The position numbers and the translations under genes are program-made. A stretch of DNA of 64,000 nt from positions 1,674,001-1,738,000 of the forward strand of contig NZ_CP136600.1 in assembly GCF_032911225.1 (NCBI RefSeq), written 5' to 3'. Positions 9,377 through 20,088 of this stretch are shown one piece after another; position 1 is the stretch's first letter, and each line of letters opens with the position of its first letter. The DNA is from Thalassotalea fonticola (GTDB lineage Bacteria > Pseudomonadota > Gammaproteobacteria > Enterobacterales > Alteromonadaceae). The notes beneath the pieces were generated by a model. The model did no database searches, was not told the DNA's origin, and was given only the letters and a program-made list of their open reading frames with translations.

Positions 9377-9497
9377 GATTCCCGTCTCGGCTTTGGCATC
9401 CATACGTCGCTCTCGGCACTTGTTCCCGACAGTGTTCTACCTCCGATATCCATATCGTCGTACCTCCTCCTTCCATGGAGTCGTTCACGGGAATGAC
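9377..9497. repeat. ~120-bp dispersed element, copy 1 of 5
   Basis: It begins GATTCCCGTCTCGG and ends CACGGGAATGAC, so both ends read ATTCCCGT inward. The core carries CGATATCCATATCGTCG and CTTCCATGGAGTCGTT. Closely similar copies lie at 33829-33950, 37269-37388 and 50248-50355, with an internally deleted one at 56919-56991. Confidence 0.85.
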
Positions 9498-9538
9498 AAG
9501 GGAGTTGAGTGCGGGAATGACAGGAGTGGAATATGTGC

Positions 9539-9570
9539 AAAAAGGCCGAAACACTGATTGTGTTTCGGCC
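9539..9570 (-). terminator. Terminator of the POT transporter gene
   Basis: A perfect 11-bp stem GGCCGAAACAC / GTGTTTCGGCC (9544-9554 / 9560-9570) with a 5-nt loop is followed on the minus strand by TTTTT (9539-9543). On the plus strand only a delayed T-run (AGTTTTT) follows, so it may act weakly in both directions. Confidence 0.8.
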
Positions 9571-9690
9571 ACTAGTTTTTCCTTCCTGAACACGTTTCAG
9601 GGAGTGGTAACTTTGGTTAGTTTCTCGATTCTCGTTAGACCCCGTATCAAGTACGGGAGGACAATGGTCGGTTTCTACTATCAGAGTTAA

Positions 9691-11091
9691 TTAAACTGGA
9701 TCTTGGTCAAGCTCACTATGTTCAACATGCGCGGTATCTTCAGCACCATGCATCCAATCTACCAACTTATCGGCCATAAAGAACACAACAATACCAGCCA
9801 CAAAGCCACTCACCGTAAGACCGGCGAAAATACCAAAGGCATTATTAATTTGCTCTTGCCCTTCCCCAATAAAGCCACCAACAACACCGGCAACTTTATT
9901 GGCAATTGCAGAGCAAGCAAACCATACGCCCATCAATAAAGACAGGTATTTAATTGGCGCAAGTTTAGACACTAATGATAAGCCAATAGGTGAAATACAT
10001 AACTCACCAAATACTAGGAATAAGTAAGTCATGATCAAGTAAAGCACACTAACTTTCGCTTCTAAATCTCCACCTTGTTGCAATGTTGCCGCAACCATAA
10101 ACAAGAAACCAACACCAACAAACAATAAGCTGTAAGCGAATTTCTTCGGCGATGGCGGTTGTTTGTCACCAAGCTTAGTCCAGATACCGGCAAATATAGG
10201 AGCAAAAGCAATAACAAAGAATGCGCTTACTGCTTGCAGCCATGATGCAGGCATTTCCCAGCCGAAAATATTACGGTCGGTAAAATCTTTCGCGTAGATG
10301 TTAAGTAGGCCACCAGCTTGCTCATAACCTACCCAGAAAACGATAGAAACGATACTCATGATCACGATAACTTTAACGCGATCACGTTCTTCTGCGGTTA
10401 ATGGTTTATCTTTCGCCGCCCCCTCACCGGTTGATGCAATACCATGAGCTGAAGGTTTTACACCGATTTCACCAAGGTATTTTTTCGCTAAGGTTAATTG
10501 CATTGCGACGCTAATAAGCATACCAACACCAGCAAAAACAAAGCCTAATTGCCAATCAATTTTTTCACCTACATAACCAATAACAAGTGGCGCAATAAAG
10601 GCGCCAATGTTTATGCCCATGTAGAAAATGGTAAATGCACTATCACGGCGAACATCGCCTTGCTCGTACAAATCACCTACTAATGTTGAAATGTTTGGCT
10701 TAAATAAACCGTTACCACAACATAACAGCACTAAACCTAGATAAAAGGCATTTTCGGCATTTCCACCGACCAATTCGTGCGGCGTACCTAAGGTAAAATG
10801 CCCCGCGGCCATCAATAAACCACCGATGATGATACTTTTACGTTGCCCTAAAACATTGTCGGCAATCCAGCCACCAAGTACTGGCGTTAAATAAACCGCC
10901 ATGGTAAACCAGCCGTATAAGCTTAACGCCTCGGCATTGGTCCAACCGAAGCCACCATTTTGCACTGTGGCAACAAGATATAACACTAAAATAGCGCGCA
11001 TACCGTAGTAACTGAAACGTTCCCACATTTCGGTACCAAATAACAGGAAAAGGCCCTTAGGGTGCCCCAGTATTGTTGAAGATTGATTCAT
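9691..11091 (-). CDS. Proton-dependent oligopeptide transporter (POT/PTR2 family)
   Basis: 466 residues with about 12-14 transmembrane segments. The family signature GTEMWERFSYYGMRA near residue 20 (ExxERFxYYG) and the second signature around FYMGINIGAFIAPLVIGY (residues ~155-172) are both present. It imports di- and tripeptides with protons across the inner membrane, as E. coli DtpA-D do. GAGAG just upstream of the ATG serves as ribosome-binding site. A full MITE copy sits at 11170-11332 in the upstream region, leaving only ~80 bp of native sequence before the start. That could affect promoter activity. The gene ends in the hairpin at 9539-9570. Confidence 0.95.
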   Translation of the reverse strand: MNQSSTILGHPKGLFLLFGTEMWERFSYYGMRAILVLYLVATVQNGGFGWTNAEALSLYGWFTMAVYLTPVLGGWIADNVLGQRKSIIIGGLLMAAGHFTLGTPHELVGGNAENAFYLGLVLLCCGNGLFKPNISTLVGDLYEQGDVRRDSAFTIFYMGINIGAFIAPLVIGYVGEKIDWQLGFVFAGVGMLISVAMQLTLAKKYLGEIGVKPSAHGIASTGEGAAKDKPLTAEERDRVKVIVIMSIVSIVFWVGYEQAGGLLNIYAKDFTDRNIFGWEMPASWLQAVSAFFVIAFAPIFAGIWTKLGDKQPPSPKKFAYSLLFVGVGFLFMVAATLQQGGDLEAKVSVLYLIMTYLFLVFGELCISPIGLSLVSKLAPIKYLSLLMGVWFACSAIANKVAGVVGGFIGEGQEQINNAFGIFAGLTVSGFVAGIVVFFMADKLVDWMHGAEDTAHVEHSELDQDPV

Positions 11092-11169
11092 TTCGCTCTC
11101 TTTTTTATAAATTTATTTTTGGAGTGTTGCCTCAGGGGCATAACCCATCATAAGGATAAATTGGGAAAA

Positions 11170-11332
11170 ATACCAATTTGATTATGTATGTGTTCTACTT
11201 TTTCATGAGGAAAAAAGAATTAATACAAGGCATAAAATTTAGTAAGTAGTTATTCGTACTTAAAAATTTTATAACGTAGTAGTTATTCTTTTTAACCATT
11301 AAAAATGAGCAGATATTTAATCAACTTGGTAT
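11170..11332. mobile_element. MITE of the ATACCAA...TTGGTAT family, full copy 1
   Basis: 163 bp. The ends are inverted: ATACCAATTTGATTA at the left and TTTAATCAACTTGGTAT at the right. The interior (TTCATGAGG, ATAAAATTTAGTAAGTAG, TTAACCATTAAAAATGAGC) matches the copies at 17448-17609 and 22149-22310. It carries no ORF, so any movement would need a transposase in trans. Confidence 0.85.
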
Positions 11333-11373
11333 CAGTATAGTTCGGGAATTAGTATAGTTGGCTGACAGGCGAT

Positions 11374-11994
11374 TTACTGATAATTAGATAAGAAACGGCT
11401 AGTATTTGCCTTTGAGGTTTTGGCTAACTGTTTAATTAAGCTAAATTCAATATTATTCAGTTGATAAGTGTTGCGCATATCATCAAGCATAACGAGCCAC
11501 AACTTAGTGGTCATTTGTGCATCAAATAACGCTCTATGAAACGCGCCATCTTCAGCCAAGTTTTTATAATTAACTAACGTGCCCAGCTTATGGTTTGGTG
11601 CATCTTGATAAATGCGTCTTGACGTTAATAACGTACAGGCAAACTCACCCGCATAGTTATGATCGATTCGGGCAAATTCGGCGTCTAAAAACTTTTTATC
11701 AAAGGACGCGTTATGTGCCAGCAAGTTATCATCACCAATAAAGTCAGCAAATCTTGCCATCACCTCAGCACAAGGTGCTGCGGTGCGCAGCATGGCATTG
11801 GTAATTCCCGTATACTCAGCAATAAACGTGCTTATTGGACGGCCAGGGTTCATCAATTCTTGAAAAGAATCAACCACCACACCATCACAAATTTTTACCG
11901 CACCAATTTCAATTGCTCGGTCGCCTTGCTGTGGAGAAAGACCTGTTGTTTCAAAATCGAGAACAACAATTGAGTTGGCATTAAGGTTTGGCAT
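11374..11994 (-). CDS. DEDDh 3'-5' exonuclease (DnaQ/PolC epsilon-like)
   Basis: 206 residues forming a single RNase T/DnaQ exonuclease domain. ExoI is VVLDFETTG near residue 12, ExoII is LAHNASFDKKFL (~96-107), and ExoIII epsilon is FHRALFDAQMTTKLW (~152-166) with the DEDDh histidine. It should degrade single-stranded DNA or RNA from the 3' end with two metal ions. It lacks the clamp-binding tail of the replicative epsilon subunit and is better called an accessory exonuclease. It lies downstream of adk on the same strand, separated by a hairpin, so it is probably transcribed separately. Confidence 0.88.
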   Translation of the reverse strand: MPNLNANSIVVLDFETTGLSPQQGDRAIEIGAVKICDGVVVDSFQELMNPGRPISTFIAEYTGITNAMLRTAAPCAEVMARFADFIGDDNLLAHNASFDKKFLDAEFARIDHNYAGEFACTLLTSRRIYQDAPNHKLGTLVNYKNLAEDGAFHRALFDAQMTTKLWLVMLDDMRNTYQLNNIEFSLIKQLAKTSKANTSRFLSNYQ

Positions 11995-12024
11995 AGTCGT
12001 ACTTATCGCTCTTTAGATACAATT

Positions 12025-12047
12025 AAGCCCAGGCAATACCTGGGCTT
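12025..12047 (-). terminator. Bidirectional hairpin between adk and the exonuclease gene
   Basis: A perfect 9-bp inverted repeat AAGCCCAGG / CCTGGGCTT with loop CAATA. The flanking T-runs are short on both strands, so termination is likely but not certain. Confidence 0.6.
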
Positions 12048-12071
12048 ATTATTTTATTGGTTTTGTTTAGC

Positions 12072-13297
<1,226 letters not shown>

Positions 13298-14614
13298 ATG
13301 ATAAAAACTTATAATGCTTTAGGGTCAGAAAAAGGTCGTTTATTTAGCTTTTGTCTATTATACATTTCTGAAGGTATCCCCTATGGTTTTACCTCTATCG
13401 CATTAGTAGCTTATTTGCGCAGTGCAGGGCTGCCGCTTGACCAAATAGGTTTATTTATGGCCGCTCTTTTTATGCCTTGGGCATTCAAGTGGGCATGGGC
13501 ACCATTGATCGATTTATTTAAATTACGCCGTTTGGGTGGTAGAAAAACATGGATAAGCTGTTGCACCTTAGCCATGATCATAACCCTGTTGATGACTGCA
13601 AAAACCGATTACATTAGTAATTTTAATTTACTTATCATTATGGTGACATTGAATAATTTATTTTGCGCTACCCAAGATGTGGCAATTGACTCTCTGGCCG
13701 TTTCAACGTTAAAAGAAAATGAACGCTCCAGAGGCAATGGTTATATGTTTGCCGGTCAATATATTGGTATTACCCTTGGCGGTGGTGGAGCAATGCTGTT
13801 CTCATCGCAATATGGGTTTAATAACACATTAATTTTTATCAGTGTGCTGCTTGCAATGTGTTTAGGCTATACCCTGTTATTTATTCAAGACCCATTCACT
13901 AAAGAGATCATTAAACAAAGTAAAGCCAATGCTGTAAGAGCATTAGCTTTAAAGTTTAAGCAGTTTTTTATTACTTTGTTTGAGAGTTTTTTTCGTTCAG
14001 GAAAAGGCCCTATATTCGGGTTGGCTTTCGCCATTATGCCCGTAGGGGCAATGGCTTTAGCCTATGGAACATTAGGTACCATCCAAGTAGATTATGGCTT
14101 AGATGAAGCACAAATTGGCCGTTTATCTATATACAATACAATTGCCGCGGCTGTTGGTTGTGCTCTGGGTGGTTGGTTAGGTGATAGGTTTGGATTAAAA
14201 TCAACCCTTATTATTACTTACATACTCACCGCAATTCCTTCAAGTTTTCTTGCATGGCATATATATCAATCAGGGCTAGGCAATATAGAAGCAAATATTT
14301 TTTATACTTCGATAATCGCCCATGGCCTGTTTTATGGGATGAGCTTTGGTATTCACGCGGCAATATTCATGGGCATGACCAACCCACTCGTAGCAGCAAC
14401 ACAATTTACTGCATTTATGGCGCTGACTAACCTGGCAATAAGTTTTGCCAATTATTGGCAAGGGCTTATTGCTGAAAGTTTTGATTATGCCTGGGTGTTA
14501 TTTATCGACAGTTTGCTAATTATTTTACCGATAATGATCATACCTTTACTGCGAAATCGTCAGATAAAATCCTCAACAACCGAAAAACAATTGCAGCATG
14601 CGTATGCTAATTAG
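13298..14614 (+). CDS. AmpG-like MFS permease
   Basis: 438 residues, about 12 transmembrane segments. The N-terminal EGIPYGFTSIALVAYLRSAG, PWAFKWAWAPLID and CATQDVAIDSLAV stretches match the AmpG/SLC33 branch of the major facilitator superfamily. AmpG imports anhydro-muropeptides for cell-wall recycling. Related members import acetyl-CoA or unknown compounds, so the substrate is inferred. It is encoded opposite to adk and htpG and is flanked on both sides by copies of an ATTCG-rich repeat, which suggests insertion into the ancestral htpG-adk junction. Confidence 0.85.
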   Translation: MIKTYNALGSEKGRLFSFCLLYISEGIPYGFTSIALVAYLRSAGLPLDQIGLFMAALFMPWAFKWAWAPLIDLFKLRRLGGRKTWISCCTLAMIITLLMTAKTDYISNFNLLIIMVTLNNLFCATQDVAIDSLAVSTLKENERSRGNGYMFAGQYIGITLGGGGAMLFSSQYGFNNTLIFISVLLAMCLGYTLLFIQDPFTKEIIKQSKANAVRALALKFKQFFITLFESFFRSGKGPIFGLAFAIMPVGAMALAYGTLGTIQVDYGLDEAQIGRLSIYNTIAAAVGCALGGWLGDRFGLKSTLIITYILTAIPSSFLAWHIYQSGLGNIEANIFYTSIIAHGLFYGMSFGIHAAIFMGMTNPLVAATQFTAFMALTNLAISFANYWQGLIAESFDYAWVLFIDSLLIILPIMIIPLLRNRQIKSSTTEKQLQHAYAN

Positions 14615-14626
14615 GCTCTAGTTGTG

Positions 14627-14820
14627 AATACGTTACCACGTCACTCAAAATACGCTAATGCTTCAAATACGCCTCGATAGTAATACCAATTCCGATAATT
14701 TATTGGTCAAAAAAAGGATGAATACTATGCGTATTCATCCTTTAAGTTCGAGCCGTATTCGCTACTGATTTCGAAGGTACGAAGCAGCGTATTCGAAGTG
14801 TAACGTATTCGTGATTCGTT
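14627..14820. repeat. ATTCG-rich repeat, second copy, next to htpG
   Basis: It shares with 12985-13205 the ordered words GAATACGTTAC, AATACGCT, GCTTC, an AAAGGATG...CATCC(T)TT hairpin, then CGTATTCG and GTGATTCGT(TA). The two copies bracket the AmpG-like gene. A partial MITE-like end (TAATACCAATTCCGATAA) starts near 14690. Confidence 0.5.
14706..14743 (-). terminator. Terminator of htpG
   Basis: A perfect 13-bp stem AAAGGATGAATAC / GTATTCATCCTTT (14713-14725 / 14731-14743) with loop TATGC. On the minus strand, the direction of htpG, a run of seven T residues completes the structure. Confidence 0.85.
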
Positions 14821-16759
14821 ACTTGGTTAAACTAAGCATAAGCTTATTCAAACGAGCAACAAATGTTGCCGGATCTTTCAAGCTACCGCGTTCTGCTAAT
14901 AACGCTTGATCGAACAATACATCCGTCCATTCAGCAAATTTCGCTTCATCTTGCTCATTTGATACATGATTGATTAACGCATGCTCAGCATTGATTTCGA
15001 AAATAGGCTTACTTTCTGGCACTTCCTGACCAACCGACTGCATTAATTTCATCATCTGGCTGCTCATGTCGTGTTCGTCAGTCACAATACATGCCGGAGA
15101 ATCAGTTAAACGATGTGAAATACGTACGTCTTTTACTTTATCGCCAAGGCTTTCTTTTAAACGAGACACTACAGAATCAAATTCTTTCTCTAGTTTTTCT
15201 TGCGCTTCTTTCGTTTCAGCATCATCCATGTCACCTAAATCAAGACCGCCACGAGTTACAGATTGTAATTGTTTTTCAGCAAAATCAGTTAAGTGGCTCA
15301 TTAACCACTCGTCAATACGGTCACTTAGTAATAATACTTCAATGCCTTTTTTACGGAATACTTCTAAATGCGGGCTATTTTTAGCCGCTTCAAAGCTGTC
15401 TGCTACTACGTAGTAGATTTTATCCTGGCCTTCTTTCATGCGTTCAATGTAATCATTTAATGATACATTTTGCACCGCACTGTCGTTTTCAGTTGAGGCA
15501 AAGCGCAACAACTTAGCAACCGCTTCTTTGTTGGCCATGTCTTCAGCCGGACCTTCTTTAAGCACCTGACCAAATTCATCCCAAAATGTTTGATATTTTT
15601 CAGCATCTTTTTTGCCAAGTTTATCAAGCATAGTAAGCACACGCTTAGTACAACCTTTACGCATTGCTTGGGTTACTTTGTTATCTTGTAAAATTTCACG
15701 CGACACGTTCAATGGTAAATCGTTTGAATCAAGTAAACCTTTAACAAAACGTAAGTACGTTGGCATGAACTGCTCAGCATCGTCCATAATAAATACACGT
15801 TGTACGTATAATTTTAAACCGTGTTGGCGTTCGCGGTTGTACATGTCAAACGGCGCTTTAGTCGGTACATAAAGTAAAGAGGTATATTCTGTAGTACCTT
15901 CAACTTTATTGTGGGCCCATAATAATGGGTCGCCGTAATCGTGTGATACGTGTTTGTAGAATTCTTTATATTCATCTTCTGACACATCAGATTTTTCACG
16001 AGTCCAAAGCGCTTCAGCTTTGTTTACGCCTTCCCATTCTGCCGGAATAGCCGCTACTGCGGGAATTTCTTCCCCGTCAGGGCCTTCACTTGCTGGAACT
16101 TCAGCAACTTCTTCACTCATCATTTCCACTGGAATAGAGATGTGATCTGAGTATTTCGTGACAATCGACTTTAAGCGGTAATCGTCTAAAAATTCTTTTT
16201 CTTCTTCTTTTAAGAACAAGATAATGTCAGTACCACGGGTAGACTTTTCAATGTTTTCTACTGAGAAGTCGCCTTCACCTGCCGATGTCCATTCAACACC
16301 ATCGCTTGCTTGTGTACCGGCAGCACGAGTACGCACTACAACTTTATCGGCAACAATAAAGGCAGAATAAAAACCAACACCAAATTGACCAATTAATTGT
16401 GAATCAGAAGCTTGATCGCCTGAAAGACGCGAGAAAAAATCAGCAGTGCCTGATTTAGCAATGGTACCTAAATGGGCAATCACGTCATCGCGAGTCATAC
16501 CAATACCGTTATCAGAAATGGTAATTGTATTTGCTTCTTTATCGGCTTTAACACGTACACGAAGGTTGGCATCACCATCGTATAAATCGCCATTTGAAAG
16601 CGCTTTAAAGCGTAACTTGTCTGCTGCATCGGCAGAGTTAGAGACTAATTCACGGAGGAAAATTTCTTTATTAGAGTATAAAGAGTGGATCATTAATTGT
16701 AATAATTGCTTAACTTCAGTTTGAAAACCGTGAACTTCTTTATGGCCTGTATCAGACAT
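14819..16759 (-). CDS. htpG: Hsp90-family chaperone HtpG
   Basis: 646 residues from the preferred start [14 protein letters not shown] longer in-frame start 66 bp upstream (16825) lacks a ribosome site, whereas GGAGA lies ~10 nt before 16759. The N-terminal GHKL ATPase domain shows [21 protein letters not shown] and [11 protein letters not shown]; the middle and C-terminal domains are full length. It is a homodimeric ATP-driven chaperone of the cytoplasm. A sigma-32-like promoter at 16849-16876 fits heat-shock control. A Glu/Pro/Ala-rich loop after residue ~230 ([20 protein letters not shown]) is an expanded linker between the N and middle domains. Confidence 0.97.
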   Translation of the reverse strand: MSDTGHKEVHGFQTEVKQLLQLMIHSLYSNKEIFLRELVSNSADAADKLRFKALSNGDLYDGDANLRVRVKADKEANTITISDNGIGMTRDDVIAHLGTIAKSGTADFFSRLSGDQASDSQLIGQFGVGFYSAFIVADKVVVRTRAAGTQASDGVEWTSAGEGDFSVENIEKSTRGTDIILFLKEEEKEFLDDYRLKSIVTKYSDHISIPVEMMSEEVAEVPASEGPDGEEIPAVAAIPAEWEGVNKAEALWTREKSDVSEDEYKEFYKHVSHDYGDPLLWAHNKVEGTTEYTSLLYVPTKAPFDMYNRERQHGLKLYVQRVFIMDDAEQFMPTYLRFVKGLLDSNDLPLNVSREILQDNKVTQAMRKGCTKRVLTMLDKLGKKDAEKYQTFWDEFGQVLKEGPAEDMANKEAVAKLLRFASTENDSAVQNVSLNDYIERMKEGQDKIYYVVADSFEAAKNSPHLEVFRKKGIEVLLLSDRIDEWLMSHLTDFAEKQLQSVTRGGLDLGDMDDAETKEAQEKLEKEFDSVVSRLKESLGDKVKDVRISHRLTDSPACIVTDEHDMSSQMMKLMQSVGQEVPESKPIFEINAEHALINHVSNEQDEAKFAEWTDVLFDQALLAERGSLKDPATFVARLNKLMLSLTK

Positions 16760-16848
16760 AAAAATATATCTCCTAAATTGTGTAATGGGCGCTGTAAGTG
16801 CTGAAATAGTAACTTGGTTCAGCACTGCAGAATTAATCTATAAATAGG

Positions 16849-16876
16849 ATGTGGGGATGGCTCAAAAAATTTAAAG
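16849..16876 (-). promoter_or_regulatory. Sigma-32-like promoter of htpG
   Basis: On the minus strand, CTTTAAA (16870-16876) is followed after 13 bp by CCCCACAT (16849-16856). This compares with the heat-shock consensus CTTGAAA-N13-15-CCCCATNT. Predicted start near 16842, about 80 nt before the htpG ATG. Confidence 0.6.
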
Positions 16877-16904
16877 GGGGTAATTACAAATTAATTTCCC
16901 CCTT
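16873..16904 (-). terminator. Hairpin ending the NTF2-like gene, overlapping the htpG promoter
   Basis: Inverted repeat AAAGGGGG / CCCCCTTT with a ~17-nt AT-rich loop. On the minus strand it is followed by TTTAAATTTTTT. The downstream arm overlaps the -35 element of the htpG promoter. Confidence 0.55.
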
Positions 16905-16933
16905 TTACGGGTAACTAAACGCAATTGAAGAAA

Positions 16934-17404
16934 CTATAGTCCCAATTCACTCAAACTCGCGTGTTCAACTGGTCTTATTCCTAGCGGCCAGTGAAATTTA
17001 CGCTCGCTGTCTTTTATCGCTAAGTCATTGATGCTGGCGTGGCGTTGAGTCATTAAACCCTGTTCGTTAAATTCCCAGTTTTCATTACCATAGGCGCGAT
17101 ACCACTGCCCCGCTGCATTTTGGTATTCATAGGCAAATCGAACCGCAATGCGGTTGCCGCTATGGCACCATAACTCTTTTATCAGTCGATAATTTTGCTC
17201 TTTTTGCCATTTTCGCGTGAGCAGCCCCACAATTTCCTCTCTGCCATTGACAAATTCATTACGATTGCGCCATTTACTATCAATGGAATATGCCATGGCG
17301 ATAGCTTCAGGATTCTGCCCATTCCAGGCATTCTCTGCCATGCGAATTTTTTCAATGGCACTTTGCTGGGTAAACGGTGGTAAAGGTTTTCTGACGTTAC
17401 TCAT
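16934..17404 (-). CDS. NTF2-like / DUF1348 protein
   Basis: 156 residues from [11 protein letters not shown]. It shows the DUF1348 pattern: [46 protein letters not shown] and [10 protein letters not shown]. These are SnoaL/NTF2-like alpha+beta cones whose biochemical role is not established. A longer frame to 17506 would read into the MITE at 17448-17609, so the extra 34 residues are mobile-element sequence and the start at 17404 (or 17410) is better. It is the last gene of the LysR-linked oxidoreductase module, separated from the second gene by the MITE. A hairpin follows at 16873-16904. Confidence 0.8.
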   Translation of the reverse strand: MSNVRKPLPPFTQQSAIEKIRMAENAWNGQNPEAIAMAYSIDSKWRNRNEFVNGREEIVGLLTRKWQKEQNYRLIKELWCHSGNRIAVRFAYEYQNAAGQWYRAYGNENWEFNEQGLMTQRHASINDLAIKDSERKFHWPLGIRPVEHASLSELGL

Positions 17405-17447
17405 AATCATAATCTCATAATAAAAATAAACGGGTTGGAGGGCTGCT

Positions 17448-17609
17448 ATACCAAATTGATTGAGTATATGTTCTACTTTTTCATGAGGAAAAACGGATAA
17501 ATACAATGCATAAAATTTAGTAAGTAGTTATTCTACTTATCAATTTTATAAAGCAGTAGTTATTCGTTTTAACCATTAAAAATGAACAGATATTTGATCA
17601 ACTTGGTAT
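17448..17609. mobile_element. MITE of the ATACCAA...TTGGTAT family, full copy 2
   Basis: 162 bp with ends ATACCAAATTGATTGAG and TTTGATCAACTTGGTAT. It lies between two genes of one operon, and its last base is the first plus-strand base of the stop codon of the upstream fusion gene. The interior hairpin TAAGTAG-TTATT-CTACTTA is intact. Confidence 0.85.
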
Positions 17610-19240
17610 CATATGTCTAAAGTTATATGCGAGCTGCTTGCGCGCGATATACATGGGCACATTAAGCCTTGTTGTTCTTGCTCGGCGACACTTAACGCAT
17701 TGTCTAAATGCTTAGGGCTACCGTCTAACACTTTTACTGCACAACTTTTACATTCGCCGGTTTTACAGCTGTATGCCGCAGCAACGTTTGCGTCTAACAT
17801 GGCATCCAAAATACTTTGCTCTGCCGCTACTTCGATGGTTTTTGCCGATTTATTTAATGTCACCGTTATTGGTGTGGCAGTATCATCAATGGCAGCCGTA
17901 AAACGTTCATAACGAATGCGTGACAGGGCAATATTTTGTGCTTTTGCCGCAGCTAAAAAACCATCAATTAATCGACTTGGACCACAAATATAAAAAATAC
18001 AGGCAGGCTCCGCATTGCTTAATATATTACTGATGTTTAACCGTTGACCTTCCGCTGAACTGTAAGAGTTGAAGCTATCACTAAACTCGCTTTGCAATTT
18101 GTCTTGAAACGCCATACTCAGGTTATTTTTACCCGCATAATGCAATGCAAATTCAATATTTTGGCTGCGTAAAGATTGTGCCATTGCTTTTATTGGCGTT
18201 ATACCTATACCACCGGCAACCAAAACTGCAGGTGCACCTTGCTGATGTGAGCTAGATTGTAAGGCAAAATGATTTTTTGGTGGCTGGCAAGCCAGTTCAA
18301 GGCCCAATTGAAAGTGTTGATGTATAGTACTCGAGCCGCCATCGCCACTTGGTTCATGCAATACGGCAATTTCATAAATGTCGCTACGCTCTGGATTTGA
18401 GCAAATAGAATAATGGCGTAAAACCTGCTCTTTGTTTGGCAATTGCACCGGTATTTGCAAGTGAGAGCCCGCGCTAACTGGCGGTAATTTATCGCCATTA
18501 ACGTCACGTAACTCATAGGCGCGAATGCTTGGCGTTAATTGCCTGATTGCAGATATCACTAACGTAAGCGGGCCATCCCCCAGCCTAGTCGGATAAGAAT
18601 TCGTTGGGTAAGAATTCGTTGCTTCAACAGAACTAGTGTTAAGGTTCACCAACTGTTGCTTTAAAGTTTGATTTTCTTGCTCTAGCGGTTTTAGCAGGGT
18701 TTGTATTTCATCATCATTATATCTGGGCGTGATGTATTTCGGACAATTCCAGTCAAATGCCTCCACATGAATTAAAAAGCCGCGCTCTACCGGTGCTCTA
18801 AACTCAGCAACCTCAAGCTTAGCTAACGTTTCAGGATCATCATCTGTAACTATACTCACACGACCTAATAGCTTCATCCGAGTGCGATTGGGGTAATCCA
18901 TAAAAATAATTGATACCCGATCATTGTTTATAAAATTGCCAGTACTGATATATTGACGGTTACCGGTATAGTCGGCAAAACCGATAGTTTTGGCATCTAA
19001 TACCCGCATAAATCCTGCAGGACCGCCGCGGTGTTGTACGTAAGGCCAGTTTGTTTCACTGACACTGGCCATATAAAAGCTGTCACGCGCGGCTATAAAA
19101 TTGGCTTCATAGTCACTGAGTAAATAATTTACATCTTCGCCTTGCTCCATATTGGCATAGCCTGTGCGGCTATGTTGCTGGGTTTGAACTTGTTTAACTT
19201 GCTCTGTAAATGCAATTTCTGCGTATTTATGGGCCATCAT
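17609..19240 (-). CDS. Fusion: PNPOx-like flavin domain + ferredoxin-NADP reductase + 2Fe-2S ferredoxin
   Basis: 543 residues in three parts. Residues ~25-190 form a pyridoxamine-phosphate-oxidase-like split barrel (FYMASVSETNWPYVQHRGGPAGF, VSIIFMDYPNRTRMKLLG). Residues ~215-440 are an FAD/NAD(P) reductase with RHYSICSNPE (FAD) and VLVAGGIGITPIKAM (pyridine nucleotide). Residues ~455-543 are a plant-type 2Fe-2S domain with CKTGECKSC and a final Cys in LMCPC. It should pass electrons from NAD(P)H through FAD to the cluster and perhaps a flavin in the N-terminal barrel. Substrate unknown. The start is either of two adjacent ATGs behind TAAGG. The MITE copy 2 abuts its stop codon. Divergent LysR gene suggests inducible control. 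Confidence 0.85.
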   Translation of the reverse strand: MMAHKYAEIAFTEQVKQVQTQQHSRTGYANMEQGEDVNYLLSDYEANFIAARDSFYMASVSETNWPYVQHRGGPAGFMRVLDAKTIGFADYTGNRQYISTGNFINNDRVSIIFMDYPNRTRMKLLGRVSIVTDDDPETLAKLEVAEFRAPVERGFLIHVEAFDWNCPKYITPRYNDDEIQTLLKPLEQENQTLKQQLVNLNTSSVEATNSYPTNSYPTRLGDGPLTLVISAIRQLTPSIRAYELRDVNGDKLPPVSAGSHLQIPVQLPNKEQVLRHYSICSNPERSDIYEIAVLHEPSGDGGSSTIHQHFQLGLELACQPPKNHFALQSSSHQQGAPAVLVAGGIGITPIKAMAQSLRSQNIEFALHYAGKNNLSMAFQDKLQSEFSDSFNSYSSAEGQRLNISNILSNAEPACIFYICGPSRLIDGFLAAAKAQNIALSRIRYERFTAAIDDTATPITVTLNKSAKTIEVAAEQSILDAMLDANVAAAYSCKTGECKSCAVKVLDGSPKHLDNALSVAEQEQQGLMCPCISRASSSHITLDI

Positions 19241-19339
19241 TTCAACCTTAGCGGATGCGTTAATTTGTGCGTATTAATTTCTATAATTAATGGGGAACGA
19301 CAGAAGCTTGCTCAGGCCTTTGTCGTGTTTGCCTTTTGC

Positions 19340-19885
19340 TTAAGAAGCTTTTTGCAGTTGCACTTTTGGAAAATCAATTTCAACTCGACTCGCCTTCCCT
19401 AAAATATTTGTCAAAATATTCATCCCTACATGCGTAATGATCTCAACAATATCAGATTCACTAAAACCGGCACTGCGTACCTCTAGCAATTCAGCCGTGG
19501 TTACCTCACCTTTATGCTCGGCTAAAGCCATAGCAAACTTAACAGCAGCTGCGGCTTTTGCATCTTGGCTTGTGCCGGCACGGTTAGCTTCCATTTCTGC
19601 GCCAGTTAAGCCAGCTTTGCTGCCAATAGCAGTATGGGCTGATACACAATACTGACAAGCATTTTGTTCAGCTAACGCTAATGCAATGCGCTCTTTAGTT
19701 AGCGGGTCAAGGCTGCCTTCACCGGCAATGCCATGTAAACCTAAAAACGCTTTTAACGCCGTTGGAGAGTTAGCAAACACCTTCAAAAAATTAGGTACCA
19801 TGCCCAATTGTGAAGTAATTGCTGCAAATAGTTGCTGCTGCTCAGGGTTAGCTTGTTCATTGGTTACTACGTTAATTCTGCTCAT
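19340..19885 (-). CDS. Carboxymuconolactone decarboxylase-family (AhpD-like) protein
   Basis: 181 residues. An all-helical AhpD-like fold with the redox motif NACQYCVSAH (CxxC plus His three residues on) near residue 78, preceded by ERIALALAEQ, is typical of peroxidase-related CMD proteins. It probably acts as a thiol peroxidase or disulfide reductase. It is the first gene of a three-gene unit with the flavin/2Fe-2S fusion (100 bp downstream) and the NTF2-like gene, transcribed away from the LysR regulator, so a role in oxidative or electrophile response is plausible. Confidence 0.88.
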   Translation of the reverse strand: MSRINVVTNEQANPEQQQLFAAITSQLGMVPNFLKVFANSPTALKAFLGLHGIAGEGSLDPLTKERIALALAEQNACQYCVSAHTAIGSKAGLTGAEMEANRAGTSQDAKAAAAVKFAMALAEHKGEVTTAELLEVRSAGFSESDIVEIITHVGMNILTNILGKASRVEIDFPKVQLQKAS

Positions 19886-20025
19886 AATATTTACCTTTTG
19901 GTTTAATTGTCTGTCGTTTAGTTATCGAACTGGGTTGGTCATTCCAATAAATGCTCAATGCTGATTTATATCGCTGCATCACAGTTGCTTAGGTCATCAT
20001 CTCGCCAGTGGTGTTACTTTGACAA

Positions 20026-20083
20026 ATTCCACTTGATAAAAGAATAGCTATGATTAACAATTAATTATTACCAAAAGTGGAAT
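20026..20083. promoter_or_regulatory. Inverted repeat, candidate LysR operator
   Basis: ATTCCACTT (20026-20034) and AAGTGGAAT (20075-20083) are perfect inverted copies 40 bp apart in the divergent gap between the CMD gene and the LysR gene. The second copy overlaps the translation start region of the regulator, and TTGACA at 20019-20024 abuts the first. This fits autoregulation and activation of the divergent operon, but it is inference. Confidence 0.5.
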
Positions 20084-20088
20084 AATAT

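Noticed and set aside
17405..17506. N-terminal extension of the NTF2-like protein
   Set aside because: The extra 34 residues are largely encoded by MITE copy 2; the family begins near [11 protein letters not shown].
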